64,000 nucleotides of DNA from Propionispira raffinosivorans DSM 20765 (GTDB taxonomy: Bacteria; Bacillota; Negativicutes; Selenomonadales; Selenomonadaceae): contig NZ_KB905844.1 of the NCBI RefSeq assembly GCF_000381065.1, positions 66,262-130,261 on the forward strand, given 5' to 3'. This document shows, piece after piece, positions 1-8,396 of this stretch. Made by a program: the position numbers and the translations under genes. Position 1 is the first letter of the stretch. Each line of letters begins with the position of its first letter. The notes beneath the pieces were generated by a model, which saw nothing but the letters and a program-made list of their open reading frames with translations, searched no databases and was not told where the DNA came from.

Positions 1-202
1 GGAAATCGAAAACATTCGTGGTGTACGAGTAGATCGAGTTTTGATGAAACTAATAGATCGTTTGCTGGTCAAAGAATTAGGTCGAAAAAAAGTAATTGGA
101 CGACCAATTTTGTATGGAACGACAGAAGAATTCTTAAAATGTTTTGGTTTGGACAATATTGAAGATTTGCCATTACTGCCAGATGCAGTATATACGGAAT
201 GA
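1..202 (+). CDS. scpB: ScpB, segregation and condensation protein B (3' end only)
   Basis: Only the last 66 codons are present; the gene enters from the left edge in frame 2 and stops with TGA at 200-202. The segment resembles the second winged-helix domain of ScpB, including the stretch RGVRVDRVLMKLIDR and the later GRPILYGTTEEFL, which is typical of the family's C-terminal end. ScpB binds the kleisin ScpA and with Smc forms the bacterial condensin complex that organises newly replicated origins. smc itself lies about 37 kb downstream. A hairpin terminator follows directly. In Firmicutes scpB commonly precedes dacF/rluB-type genes, as it does here. Confidence 0.85.
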   Translation, partial: EIENIRGVRVDRVLMKLIDRLLVKELGRKKVIGRPILYGTTEEFLKCFGLDNIEDLPLLPDAVYTE

Positions 203-210
203 ATAAAAGT

Positions 211-252
211 AAGGACTGTCTTGCAATCTACGAGGATAGTCCTTGTTTTTTA
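211..252 (+). terminator. Rho-independent terminator after scpB
   Basis: The arms AAGGACT (211-217) and AGTCCTT (238-244) enclose a 20-nt loop and are followed by G and a run of T. It lies 8 nt after the scpB stop codon. Confidence 0.8.
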
Positions 253-289
253 CTTATTTGGCAGAATAGCTGTTTTTTTGTAAAAATAC

Positions 290-319
290 TTGACGGTGCT
301 TAGTGGTCTTATATATAAT
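290..319 (+). promoter_or_regulatory. Sigma-A-type promoter of the D,D-carboxypeptidase gene
   Basis: TTGACG at 290-295 and TATAAT at 314-319 are separated by 18 bp. The -35 box contains the TTG codon that would open the longest reading frame, which argues against that upstream start. Confidence 0.65.
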
Positions 320-352
320 ATTTACGGTGTGTTTAATGAAAGGGTGGAAAGG

Positions 353-1501
353 TTGAAAAAAGTTTTTTCTATTATTTTAGTGCTGAATATGATGTTGCTT
401 AATTTTAACTTTAGTGTTGCATCGGCACAAGAGCTATCGAATCTGACGGCAAAGTCAGCCATCGTTATTGAAGCAGCTACCGGCAAGGTTTTGTATGAAA
501 AAGATGCAAATTCAAAACGATATCCTGCTAGTACAACAAAGATGATGACGCTAATTGTGGCACTTGAATATGGCAAGCTGGAAGATACTGTAACAGTAAG
601 TAAAAATGCAGTAGAGACAGAGGGGTCCTCGCTGGGCCTTGACGAAGGTGAAAAAATCAAGTTGTCCGATTTATTATATGGTATGATGCTCGTATCAGGA
701 AATGATGCTACGGTGGCGGTGGCAGAACATATTGCTGGTTCTGTTGATAAATTTGCTCAACTTATGACAAAAAAGGCTATTGAAATCGGAGCACAAAATA
801 CTTCCTTTGTGAATTCAAGTGGACTGCCTGATCCAAATCATTATACAACGGCATCTGATTTGGCCAAGATTGCTGCTTATGGGTATAAAAACCCTATGTT
901 TGCCAAGATTGTTAATACGAAAGAAAAGCTGATTCCATGGGGATCTAGAGCTTATATGCGAGATTTGAACAATGAAAACAGGATGCTGTCTTTATATGAT
1001 GGCGGCAATGGTGTTAAAACAGGATATACGGATCTTGCCGGGCGGTGCTTGGTATCCGCGGCCAAACGTGATGGGGTTCAATTGATTGCAGTAGTTCTTG
1101 ACAGTGAATATATGTGGAATGATTCTATTGCCTTGTTAGATTATGGCTTTAGGAATATTCAACCAATGAATTTATTTAAGAAAAAAGATATTGTGAAGAC
1201 GGTTCATGTCATATCGGGGAAAAAAGATGCGATTCAGTTGATAGCGGATGGTGATGTTGATATTCCGGTTGTCGAAGGTGATCAGGATAAATTTCAAACA
1301 CTGATTGATGTTCCTGAACGCATTTATGCACCCGTTAGCAAAGGAGATTCTGTTGGTAAGGTGAAAATCATGTATGATGGTAAAGAGGTTGCTTCGGTAA
1401 ATCTGATCGCTAAGGAATCGGTAGATAAACGTTCTTTTTTTTCAACGGTATATCAGACGATTTCTTTGGCCGTGTCCTATATCAAAAATACATTGGTTTA
1501 A
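353..1501 (+). CDS. dacF: Serine-type D-Ala-D-Ala carboxypeptidase (DacF/PBP5 family, S11)
   Basis: A penicillin-binding protein that trims the terminal D-Ala from peptidoglycan stem peptides outside the cytoplasmic membrane. With the TTG start at 353 it has 382 residues: a signal peptide (residues 2-25, cleavage likely after ASA), then the peptidase S11 domain. That domain has the catalytic SxxK as STTK at 60-63, SGN in VSGND, and KTG in GVKTGYTD. A PBP5 C-terminal domain follows, ending in an amphipathic tail that may rest on the membrane. The frame stays open up to 290, but that stretch overlaps the promoter, and AGGGTGG at 341-347 suits the TTG at 353. It is monocistronic, with its own promoter and terminator. 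The exact paralogue name (DacF or DacB) is inferred from context. Confidence 0.88.
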   Translation: MKKVFSIILVLNMMLLNFNFSVASAQELSNLTAKSAIVIEAATGKVLYEKDANSKRYPASTTKMMTLIVALEYGKLEDTVTVSKNAVETEGSSLGLDEGEKIKLSDLLYGMMLVSGNDATVAVAEHIAGSVDKFAQLMTKKAIEIGAQNTSFVNSSGLPDPNHYTTASDLAKIAAYGYKNPMFAKIVNTKEKLIPWGSRAYMRDLNNENRMLSLYDGGNGVKTGYTDLAGRCLVSAAKRDGVQLIAVVLDSEYMWNDSIALLDYGFRNIQPMNLFKKKDIVKTVHVISGKKDAIQLIADGDVDIPVVEGDQDKFQTLIDVPERIYAPVSKGDSVGKVKIMYDGKEVASVNLIAKESVDKRSFFSTVYQTISLAVSYIKNTLV

Positions 1502-1513
1502 TATAATACAGTA

Positions 1514-1541
1514 AAAGAACAGTGTAAACTGTTCTTTTTTT
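1514..1541 (+). terminator. Rho-independent terminator after dacF
   Basis: AAAGAACAGT and ACTGTTCTTT form a 10-bp stem around GTAA and run into a T tract, 12 nt after the dacF stop. Confidence 0.85.
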
Positions 1542-1570
1542 GTATAAAAAGAAAATTTAACAGCGATATC

Positions 1571-1579
1571 TGTTATAAT
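1571..1579 (+). promoter_or_regulatory. Extended -10 promoter element upstream of rluB
   Basis: TGTTATAAT matches TGnTATAAT. No good -35 is visible 17 bp upstream, which is usual for extended -10 promoters. It lies 58 bp before the rluB start and just after the dacF terminator, so the next transcription unit probably begins here. Confidence 0.5.
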
Positions 1580-1637
1580 AAAAGCAGTATGATTTTATGA
1601 AAGCATCGGTAGTTGCGTAAAAAAAGGAGAATGTTGT

Positions 1638-2357
1638 TTGGAACGTTTACAAAAAGTTATGAGTCAGGCTGGAGTTTCATCCCGCCGGGCAGCAGAAAAA
1701 ATTATTCTAGAAGGCCGCGTCAGTGTCAATGGACGAGTGGTAAAAGAACTTGGTAGCAAAATTGATCCGGAAAAAGACGAACTTTTGGTTGATGGAAAAG
1801 TTATTAAGACAATGACGGATCATGTTTATTTTATTTTAAATAAACCCAAAGGGGTTATTTCGACAGCGAAGGATGAACGTGGCAGAAAAACAGTCCTTGA
1901 TCTTTTAGCAAAGGTTCCGGAACGTATTTATCCTGTCGGCAGGCTTGATAACAATACAGAAGGCCTTTTGCTTTTGACCAATGATGGTGAATTAATGAAT
2001 TCACTACTGCATCCTAAATATAAAATTTATAAAACATATATTGCAAAAGTTGAAGGGAATCCTTCGGAAGATAAACTCGATCAGCTGAGGGCTGGTATTG
2101 AACTTGAGGACGGTATGACGGCTCCCGCTGAAGTATATATTGCTGGGACAGAACCTATGAAAAATATTACAACGCTTGAAATCATCATTCATGAAGGTCG
2201 GAACCGTCAGGTACGTCGGATGTGTGAAGCGATTGGATGCTCGATTAAGTCACTGAAAAGAATTGAATTTGCGGGACTTACCTTGTCGGGCGTTCATCGC
2301 GGACAGTATCGTGCTTTGACGGCAAGAGAAGTAGATCGTTTGAAATCAATTCAATAA
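1638..2357 (+). CDS. rluB: Ribosomal large subunit pseudouridine synthase B (RsuA/RluB family)
   Basis: Makes pseudouridine in 23S rRNA (position 2605 in E. coli RluB; the exact site is inferred). The 239 residues have an S4 RNA-binding domain (about 1-60, MERLQKVMSQAGVSSRR) followed by the RsuA/RluB catalytic domain. The signature GRLDNNTEGLLLLTNDG carries the catalytic aspartate, and HEGRNRQVRRM lies near the C-terminus. The start is TTG with AAGGAG at 1625-1629 and good spacing; an ATG at 1631 is out of frame. It heads a run of same-strand genes to about 8240, with gaps short enough for co-transcription. Confidence 0.9.
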   Translation: MERLQKVMSQAGVSSRRAAEKIILEGRVSVNGRVVKELGSKIDPEKDELLVDGKVIKTMTDHVYFILNKPKGVISTAKDERGRKTVLDLLAKVPERIYPVGRLDNNTEGLLLLTNDGELMNSLLHPKYKIYKTYIAKVEGNPSEDKLDQLRAGIELEDGMTAPAEVYIAGTEPMKNITTLEIIIHEGRNRQVRRMCEAIGCSIKSLKRIEFAGLTLSGVHRGQYRALTAREVDRLKSIQ

Positions 2358-2395
2358 GAAGAAAAGTTTATTTTCAAAAGATAGGGTGTAGACAA

Positions 2396-3637
2396 ATGGA
2401 AAAGATTATTGTGGTCGGTGGTGGTCCCGCGGGATTGATGGCAGCCGTCAAAGCTGCGGAAAATGGCTCTGAAGTACTTTTACTGGAAAAAATGAATCGT
2501 GTCGGTAAAAAAATGTTGATTACAGGTAAGGGGCGCTGCAATATAACAAATACAGCACAAATACCTGAACTTATAAAAAACATTACGGGCAATGGTGCTT
2601 TTTTGAATAGTACAATCCGAGCATTTGATAATGAGGATGTTATTGCTTTTTTTAATGGACTAGGACTGAGTACTAAAATAGAACGTGGCGGTAGAATTTT
2701 TCCTGAAAGTGATAAAGCTGCTGATGTAGTAGGGTCAATGTTGCGCGCGCTGCATCGACTTGGTGTTAAAATTGAAATCAATCAGGTGATTGATCATATT
2801 TTAGTGAAAGATGGCACAGTCTGCGGTGTTAAAACGAAAACGGGAAAGATCTATGAGGGCGATGCTGTTATTTTAGCAACGGGTGGAGCTTCGTATCCCG
2901 GGACAGGTTCAACGGGCGACGGATATACTATGGCCAAAAATTTAGGACATTCGGTTGTGCCAATCAAACCATCGTTGGTTCCGCTTGAAACAAAAGAATC
3001 CTGGATCAAATCCGTACAGGGACTGTCACTGAAAAATGTAAAAGTGACAGCTCTTGCTGATGGTGAAAAGATTGGTGAGGACTTTGGCGAGATGCTGTTT
3101 ACGCATTTTGGTGTATCAGGACCAATTATATTATCACTCAGCCGGGTTGTAACGGAGCAGCTACAACAGGGCAAAAAGGTAGAACTTAGTATTAATCTAA
3201 AACCAGCTTTGACACCGGAAGTATTGGATAAAAGAATTCAACGTGACTTTGAAAAGTTTATTCGTAAACAGATTAAAAATTCGCTGCACGAACTTCTACC
3301 AGCGAAACTCATTGATGTAATGATTGGGTTAGCTTCACTGGAACCGGATAAAGAAATCCATCAAGTAACAAAAGAAGAACGGCTCAGGTTGGTGAATGCA
3401 ATTGAACATTTAACGCTTACCGTTACGAAAACACGGCCGATTGCAGAGGCAATTGTTACAGCGGGGGGAATTGAAGTCAAGGAAATTAACCCTAAAACAA
3501 TGGAATCAAAGCTTGTGAAGCACTTATATTTTGCTGGTGAGGTCATTGATATCGATGGTTATACAGGTGGTTTCAATCTTCAAGCTGCCTTTTCGACAGG
3601 TGCTGCCGCAGGGCAATATGCGGCTTGGAGTGATTGA
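2396..3637 (+). CDS. NAD(P)/FAD-dependent oxidoreductase, HI0933/BaiN family
   Basis: A 413-residue flavoprotein of the HI0933 family (often annotated aminoacetone oxidase or BaiN-like). The N-terminus holds the FAD-binding GGGPAGLMAA and, further in, the GKGRCNITN motif of this family. GGASYPGTGSTGDGY follows in the middle and a second FAD contact, GYTGGFNLQAAFSTG, lies at the C-terminus. The physiological substrate is unknown: clostridial BaiN reduces bile-acid intermediates, but most homologues next to rluB/aroA/cmk have no assigned role. It sits 38 nt after rluB and 28 nt before aroA. Function beyond a flavin-dependent redox enzyme should not be assumed. Confidence 0.8.
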   Translation: MEKIIVVGGGPAGLMAAVKAAENGSEVLLLEKMNRVGKKMLITGKGRCNITNTAQIPELIKNITGNGAFLNSTIRAFDNEDVIAFFNGLGLSTKIERGGRIFPESDKAADVVGSMLRALHRLGVKIEINQVIDHILVKDGTVCGVKTKTGKIYEGDAVILATGGASYPGTGSTGDGYTMAKNLGHSVVPIKPSLVPLETKESWIKSVQGLSLKNVKVTALADGEKIGEDFGEMLFTHFGVSGPIILSLSRVVTEQLQQGKKVELSINLKPALTPEVLDKRIQRDFEKFIRKQIKNSLHELLPAKLIDVMIGLASLEPDKEIHQVTKEERLRLVNAIEHLTLTVTKTRPIAEAIVTAGGIEVKEINPKTMESKLVKHLYFAGEVIDIDGYTGGFNLQAAFSTGAAAGQYAAWSD

Positions 3638-3665
3638 TGATTTTTAAGTAGAAAGGTTGAATGAA

Positions 3666-4967
3666 ATGGGTGGAAATAAAACAGTTGATTCTTTAAAACA
3701 TGGTATATGCGGGGAGATTTTTATTCCAGGAGATAAATCAATTTCACATCGCAGCGTTATGTTTTCAAGTTTAGGCGATAGGGCAGTACGGATAAGGAAT
3801 TTTTTAAATGCACAGGATTGTATGTCTACTGTTGCATGTATGCGTTCATTGGGTATTCAAATAGACCAAATCGGACCGACTGAATTTATTGTCCATGGCA
3901 AGGGCCTTCATGGATTGCAGGAGCCGCAGTGCATTGTTGATGCGGGGAATTCAGGAACGACTTTGCGCTTAATGATGGGAATCTTAGCACCCCAGCCTTT
4001 TTTAACAACCTTTACAGGTGATGCATCGCTTCATAAACGTCCGATGGGACGTGTTATTAAGCCGCTGTCGGCGATGGGGGCTCATATTGTCGGTCGTGAA
4101 AGTGCGAAATTTTTGCCAGTAACTTTGATTCCAACGCAAAAATTAAAAGGTATTGATTATCAGATGCCGATGGCTAGTGCACAGGTGAAGTCTGCTGTTT
4201 TGCTCGCCGGTATGTATGCTGATGGTGAGACTCGGGTTACGGAGCCTTATACATCACGCGATCATACAGAAAAAATGCTGGAAACTTTTGGTGTTGCATT
4301 GGATAAAGAGGGAACGAGCATTACAATCAAAGCGGTGGATTCTTTTCACGCACCAGAGTTGATTGAAGTTCCCGGGGATATCAGTTCAGCGGCTTTTTGG
4401 CTGGTGGCAGCATCTATTATTCCAGGCAGTGAATTGACATTGCGTAATGTTGGGGTGAATCCAACCCGCACTGGAATCCTTGATGTTTTAATTGATATGG
4501 GAGCTGATATTACTTTAATTAATAAACGGTTTAGCGGCAAAGAACCAGTCGCAGATATTGTCGTAAAATCAGCTGCACTTCATGGTACAACTTTTGGTGC
4601 AAAAATTATTCCTCGTCTGGTTGATGAAATTCCTGTGATTGCAGTTGCGGCGATGTTTGCTGAAGGAGAAACTGTCATTACTGGCGCGGGTGAACTTCGG
4701 GTGAAAGAAACGGATCGCTTGCAAGCCATTACGACTGAGTTTAATAAATTAGCAGACTGCATTATCGCGGCAGAGGATGGACTTACGATTAAAGGATCTG
4801 CTAAGCTGAAAGCTGCCTCTTGTTTATCCTATCATGATCATCGCATAGCAATGGCCTTGGCAATTGCGGGAGCAGCGGGTGCGGGAGTAACCATAGACAA
4901 TGCGGAATGTGTGAATATTTCGTATCCGGAATTTTATGCGACATTGGAAACTTTAAGAAAAGGATAG
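3666..4967 (+). CDS. aroA: 3-phosphoshikimate 1-carboxyvinyltransferase (EPSP synthase)
   Basis: Transfers enolpyruvyl from PEP to shikimate-3-phosphate in the chorismate pathway, in the cytoplasm. The protein has 433 residues, the usual length. Motifs are DKSISHR near the N-terminus, GNSGTTLRLMMG for substrate binding, RVKETDR in the second lobe and DHRIAMALAIAG near the end. An upstream in-frame TTG at 3657 abuts the GAAAGG ribosome binding site (3651-3656) with no spacing, so the ATG at 3666, 9 nt away, is preferred. Two more chorismate genes, aroE and aroC, flank the pilus cluster at the right end of the window. Confidence 0.95.
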   Translation: MGGNKTVDSLKHGICGEIFIPGDKSISHRSVMFSSLGDRAVRIRNFLNAQDCMSTVACMRSLGIQIDQIGPTEFIVHGKGLHGLQEPQCIVDAGNSGTTLRLMMGILAPQPFLTTFTGDASLHKRPMGRVIKPLSAMGAHIVGRESAKFLPVTLIPTQKLKGIDYQMPMASAQVKSAVLLAGMYADGETRVTEPYTSRDHTEKMLETFGVALDKEGTSITIKAVDSFHAPELIEVPGDISSAAFWLVAASIIPGSELTLRNVGVNPTRTGILDVLIDMGADITLINKRFSGKEPVADIVVKSAALHGTTFGAKIIPRLVDEIPVIAVAAMFAEGETVITGAGELRVKETDRLQAITTEFNKLADCIIAAEDGLTIKGSAKLKAASCLSYHDHRIAMALAIAGAAGAGVTIDNAECVNISYPEFYATLETLRKG

Positions 4968-4981
4968 CGGGGGAGAAATAC

Positions 4982-5641
4982 ATGAGGAATTTAGTCGTAG
5001 CAATTGATGGCCCCGCCGGGGCTGGAAAAAGCACCGTAGCACAGTTGGCCGCAGAAAAATTGGCTTATACATATATTGATACAGGAGCAATGTATCGTGC
5101 TGTAGCTTGGAAAGTTTTGCAACAAGCTGCAACAAATATCACAGAGGAACTTATACTTTCTGTAGCCGCAGATATTGAAGTTGATTTACAATATATAGAT
5201 CGAAAATCTATTATTTTTGTTGATGGAATCGATGTTAGTGGTGAAATTCGAACTCCTGAAGTTACAGCACTTGTTTCGCAAGTTGCAAAAATTGGTGTTG
5301 TTCGAGAAAAATTAGTCGCGTTGCAGCGAAAAATGGCACAGCGTGGTTCGGTGCTTATGGATGGACGGGATATAGCAACCAATGTATTACCGAATGCTGA
5401 TGTGAAAATATTTTTAACTGCATCAATTGATGAACGTGCGGCAAGACGCTGGCGTCAATTGCAGCTGAATGGTTATAGTGTGGACATGTCTGAATTAAAA
5501 CAAGAAATCGCAGCTCGTGATAAGGCGGACAGTGAACGAGAAATCTCTCCGCTTGTTCAGGCGGCTGATGCAGTCTTGATTGATACGACGAGACTATCTA
5601 TTGATCAAACGGTAGAAGCTATATTAAATTTATGTAGGTGA
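4982..5641 (+). CDS. cmk: Cytidylate kinase
   Basis: Phosphorylates CMP and dCMP to the diphosphates, salvaging nucleotides from RNA and lipid turnover. The protein has 219 residues with a P-loop GPAGAGKST at 10-18, GAMYRA for nucleotide-monophosphate binding, DGRDIATNVLP and the lid segment RAARRW. The reading frame extends upstream into aroA, but the ATG at 4982, preceded by GGGGGAG, gives a canonical N-terminus. The order aroA-cmk-plsC-ispH is common in Clostridia and Negativicutes and suggests one operon. Confidence 0.95.
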   Translation: MRNLVVAIDGPAGAGKSTVAQLAAEKLAYTYIDTGAMYRAVAWKVLQQAATNITEELILSVAADIEVDLQYIDRKSIIFVDGIDVSGEIRTPEVTALVSQVAKIGVVREKLVALQRKMAQRGSVLMDGRDIATNVLPNADVKIFLTASIDERAARRWRQLQLNGYSVDMSELKQEIAARDKADSEREISPLVQAADAVLIDTTRLSIDQTVEAILNLCR

Positions 5642-5647
5642 TATATC

Positions 5648-6250
5648 ATGTTATACAAATTTGTTCGCAAATTGTTACAGTGGTTGTTTAAAGTGGTATT
5701 TCGCTGTAAAATATCAGGTGCTGAGCATATTCCATTGTCAGGAGGACTCATTATCGCCGCGAATCATGCGAGTAATTGGGACCCTCCCATGGCAGCTGTA
5801 TTTGCTTTGCGTCCGGTCTGCTTTATGGCCAAACAGGAATTATTTGCTGTACCTGTTTTGGGACAAATTATAAAGCAACTCTATGCATTTCCAGTTAAAC
5901 GGGGGTCTGGTGATCGTGGCGCAATAAAAACAGCCTTGCAGATATTAAAAAAAGGAGATTGCTTAGGGCTTTTTCCAGAAGGAACACGCAGCCATGATGG
6001 CAAAATGCATAAGCCGGAAGCTGGAATAGCTTTTATTGCTGCTAAGGCTAATGTGCCGGTCATTCCCACCGCACTGGTAGGGGCCGCAGATATTTTTGGT
6101 GAAAAGACAAAATTTCCCAAGCTGAAAATCCGCTATGGAATGCCAATGGTGTTTCAAGGAAATCCAGCGGATCGAGATGAATTACAAGCTTTTTCGCAGC
6201 AGATTATGGATGAAATAGAAAAAATGATAACGATTGAACAGAATAAATAA
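5648..6250 (+). CDS. plsC: 1-acyl-sn-glycerol-3-phosphate acyltransferase
   Basis: Adds the second acyl chain to lysophosphatidic acid at the cytoplasmic membrane, giving phosphatidic acid. The 200-residue protein has the acyltransferase block I as NHASNWD (HxxxxD), block II around KQELFAVPVLG and block III FPEGTRS. It follows cmk by 6 nt and precedes the ispH fusion by 17 nt. It completes the route served by PlsX and PlsY, both also encoded here. Confidence 0.93.
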   Translation: MLYKFVRKLLQWLFKVVFRCKISGAEHIPLSGGLIIAANHASNWDPPMAAVFALRPVCFMAKQELFAVPVLGQIIKQLYAFPVKRGSGDRGAIKTALQILKKGDCLGLFPEGTRSHDGKMHKPEAGIAFIAAKANVPVIPTALVGAADIFGEKTKFPKLKIRYGMPMVFQGNPADRDELQAFSQQIMDEIEKMITIEQNK

Positions 6251-6267
6251 TTGATGGTGATATAAAG

Positions 6268-8241
6268 ATGGAAGTTTTTTTAGCAAGACATAATGGTTTT
6301 TGTTATGGTGTAAAACGCGCAATCAAATTAGCACAAGATAGTGCCGCTTTAGAGGGAAAGGCCTGTACATTAGGCCCGATTATCCATAATCCCCAAATGG
6401 TAGAACGCTTAGCCAGTGAGGGCATTGGTATGGTGGATACGCTACAAGAGATGACAGGGGATACAATCATTATTCGTTCTCATGGTGTTGGTCCGCAAGT
6501 TTATGAAGAAGCAGGAGCTGCTGGTCTGCAAATTGTGGATGCAACTTGTCCGCATGTGAAAAAAGCGCAGATGTCAGCCTATTCTCTGTCTGAAGAAAAT
6601 TATCAAGTTGTGATTGTTGGCGAAAAAAAACATCCAGAAGTAAAAAGTATTTTTGAATGGTCAGGGCATAAGGCGGAAGTTGTTGAGACGGTGGAGCAGG
6701 CGGCTCAAATTAAAACGTGTTTAAAATTAGGTATTGTCGCTCAAACGACTTTTTCAGGGGAAGAATTTAAGAAGATTGTCAATGTCTTAATTGATAAATC
6801 AAATGATATTAAAATTGCCCGAACGATTTGTACGGCAACAGACCAGCGGCAAAAGGCCGCCATTGAGCTTTCACAGGAAGTTGACCTCATGCTTGTAGTT
6901 GGTGGAAAAAACAGCGCAAATACAACTAGACTAGCCCAGCTTTGTTCAAATGTCGGTTGCAAAACATATCATATTGAAACGGTACAAGAGATTGAAACGG
7001 GCTGGTTTAACGGTATTCATAAAGTTGGTATATCAGCTGGGGCTTCAACTCCAGATTGGATTATTAAGGAGGTTTACGAAAAAGTGCAGAATATGGAAAG
7101 TTTACTTAAGGAACAAGATATTAAAAAAATTCAGGAAGATGATATAATTAAAGGGACGGTTGTCTTAATAAATCATGAGGAAATTTTTGTCGATATTGGC
7201 TATAAGGCCGAAGTTAGTATTCCAAAATCGGAACTGGCATTTCCAATTCCTGAAAATGCCGCTGATCTTGTACAAATTGGTGATGAACTTGATTTATATG
7301 TTGTATCTGTCGGTGGTGAAAACGGGGTTGTTTTATCGAAAGTGAAAGCGGATAAAACTGTTGCTTGGGATAAAATAAAAAATGCTTTTAATACAAAAGA
7401 AAAGCTGGAAACGATTGTGCTTGAAGCTGTAAAAGGTGGTCTGGTAACAGCGATATTTGGTCTTAGAGGTTTTATTCCTGCCTCACAGATTGATTTGAAA
7501 TTTATTGAAGATTTATCTGTATATATTGGTCAAACGTTGGTTGTTTTGCCGATCGAAATTGATCCAGATAAACAGCGTATTGTTTTATCACGGCGTGTGC
7601 TTTTGGAAGCAGAGCGCAATGAAAAACAAACGGAGATTTTTGAGCAGTTAGCGGTTGGTCAGGTGATTCGCGGCACTGTGAAACATTTAGCGGATTATGG
7701 AGCGTTTATCGATATTGGCGGAATTGATGGTTTGGCACATATTTCAGATTTATCGTGGGAACGAGTCAATCACCCTTCCGATATTTTGGCAGTAGGCGAT
7801 CAAGTTGATGTTTTCGTAAAAAGTTTTGATATAGCGGCAAAACGGATTTCTTTGAGTGTGAAAGATACAATTCGTGATCCATGGTTTGCCAAAGTGGAGC
7901 AATATAAAGAAGGCAGCTATGTTAAGGGTAAGGTTAGTAAAATTGCCGAATTTGGTGTATTTTTAACGATTGGAGATCATCTAGACGGGTTGATTCATAT
8001 GAAAGAGCTTTCGGAAAAACGGATAACAAAAGCGGAAGAAGTCGTTCATCTTGATGAGGAACTAAACGTAAAAATTATTCATATCGATAAAAAGACGAAA
8101 CGCATTGCACTTAGTCTTATACAGGCACAACAAGATGCTGAAAGAGCAGAGTATACGGATTATATTTCAGAACAGACGGAACCAACAAACACATTGGGTG
8201 ATCAATTTGGGGATCTGTTTAAAAACTTTTCCGATAAATAA
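6268..8241 (+). CDS. ispH-rpsA: Bifunctional HMBPP reductase (IspH) fused to ribosomal protein S1-like domains
   Basis: One 657-residue reading frame carries two proteins. Residues 1 to about 280 are IspH (LytB), the last enzyme of the MEP isoprenoid pathway; the three cysteines expected to hold its Fe-S cluster are at 12, 94 and 188 (FCYGVKRA, ATCPHVKK, TICTATD). From about 293 onward come four S1-type RNA-binding OB folds, the third with DYGAFIDIGGIDGLAHISD and the fourth with FGVFLTIGDHLDGLIHM. Such fusions are known in Clostridia and Negativicutes. The S1 half may bind mRNA or the ribosome as RpsA does, though that is inferred. No internal stop or frameshift separates the halves. Confidence 0.93.
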   Translation: MEVFLARHNGFCYGVKRAIKLAQDSAALEGKACTLGPIIHNPQMVERLASEGIGMVDTLQEMTGDTIIIRSHGVGPQVYEEAGAAGLQIVDATCPHVKKAQMSAYSLSEENYQVVIVGEKKHPEVKSIFEWSGHKAEVVETVEQAAQIKTCLKLGIVAQTTFSGEEFKKIVNVLIDKSNDIKIARTICTATDQRQKAAIELSQEVDLMLVVGGKNSANTTRLAQLCSNVGCKTYHIETVQEIETGWFNGIHKVGISAGASTPDWIIKEVYEKVQNMESLLKEQDIKKIQEDDIIKGTVVLINHEEIFVDIGYKAEVSIPKSELAFPIPENAADLVQIGDELDLYVVSVGGENGVVLSKVKADKTVAWDKIKNAFNTKEKLETIVLEAVKGGLVTAIFGLRGFIPASQIDLKFIEDLSVYIGQTLVVLPIEIDPDKQRIVLSRRVLLEAERNEKQTEIFEQLAVGQVIRGTVKHLADYGAFIDIGGIDGLAHISDLSWERVNHPSDILAVGDQVDVFVKSFDIAAKRISLSVKDTIRDPWFAKVEQYKEGSYVKGKVSKIAEFGVFLTIGDHLDGLIHMKELSEKRITKAEEVVHLDEELNVKIIHIDKKTKRIALSLIQAQQDAERAEYTDYISEQTEPTNTLGDQFGDLFKNFSDK

Positions 8242-8325
8242 AAGATAATCTTGTTGGTATTCAGGATTCTTTAATTCGTATATAATATTACTTAATACAG
8301 GAAAAATTGAGTGTGACTGAATTTC

Positions 8326-8360
8326 CAAAGGAGTGGTGGTTTTTCTACATCACTCCTTTG
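8326..8360 (+). terminator. Strong hairpin between ispH-rpsA and the DUF512 gene
   Basis: The arms CAAAGGAGTG (8326-8335) and CACTCCTTTG (8351-8360) pair perfectly. The stem extends inward by GTG/CAT to 13 bp with one G-U pair, leaving a 9-nt loop. The 3' side is only moderately T-rich. A TATAAT at 8281-8286 lies upstream, so this may be a leader hairpin of the next gene rather than a pure terminator. Confidence 0.5.
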
Positions 8361-8396
8361 TTTATCGGTTTAGCTTTCATAGGTAAGGTGATTGGA

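Noticed and set aside
290-352. Longer N-terminus for the D,D-carboxypeptidase
   Set aside because: The upstream TTG is part of a TTGACG -35 box and the extension would precede a clear signal peptide.
322-660. Open frames on the opposite strand of dacF and of most other genes
   Set aside because: They lie wholly inside well-identified genes, show no family motifs, and have no ribosome binding sites or promoters; they are shadows of the real frames.
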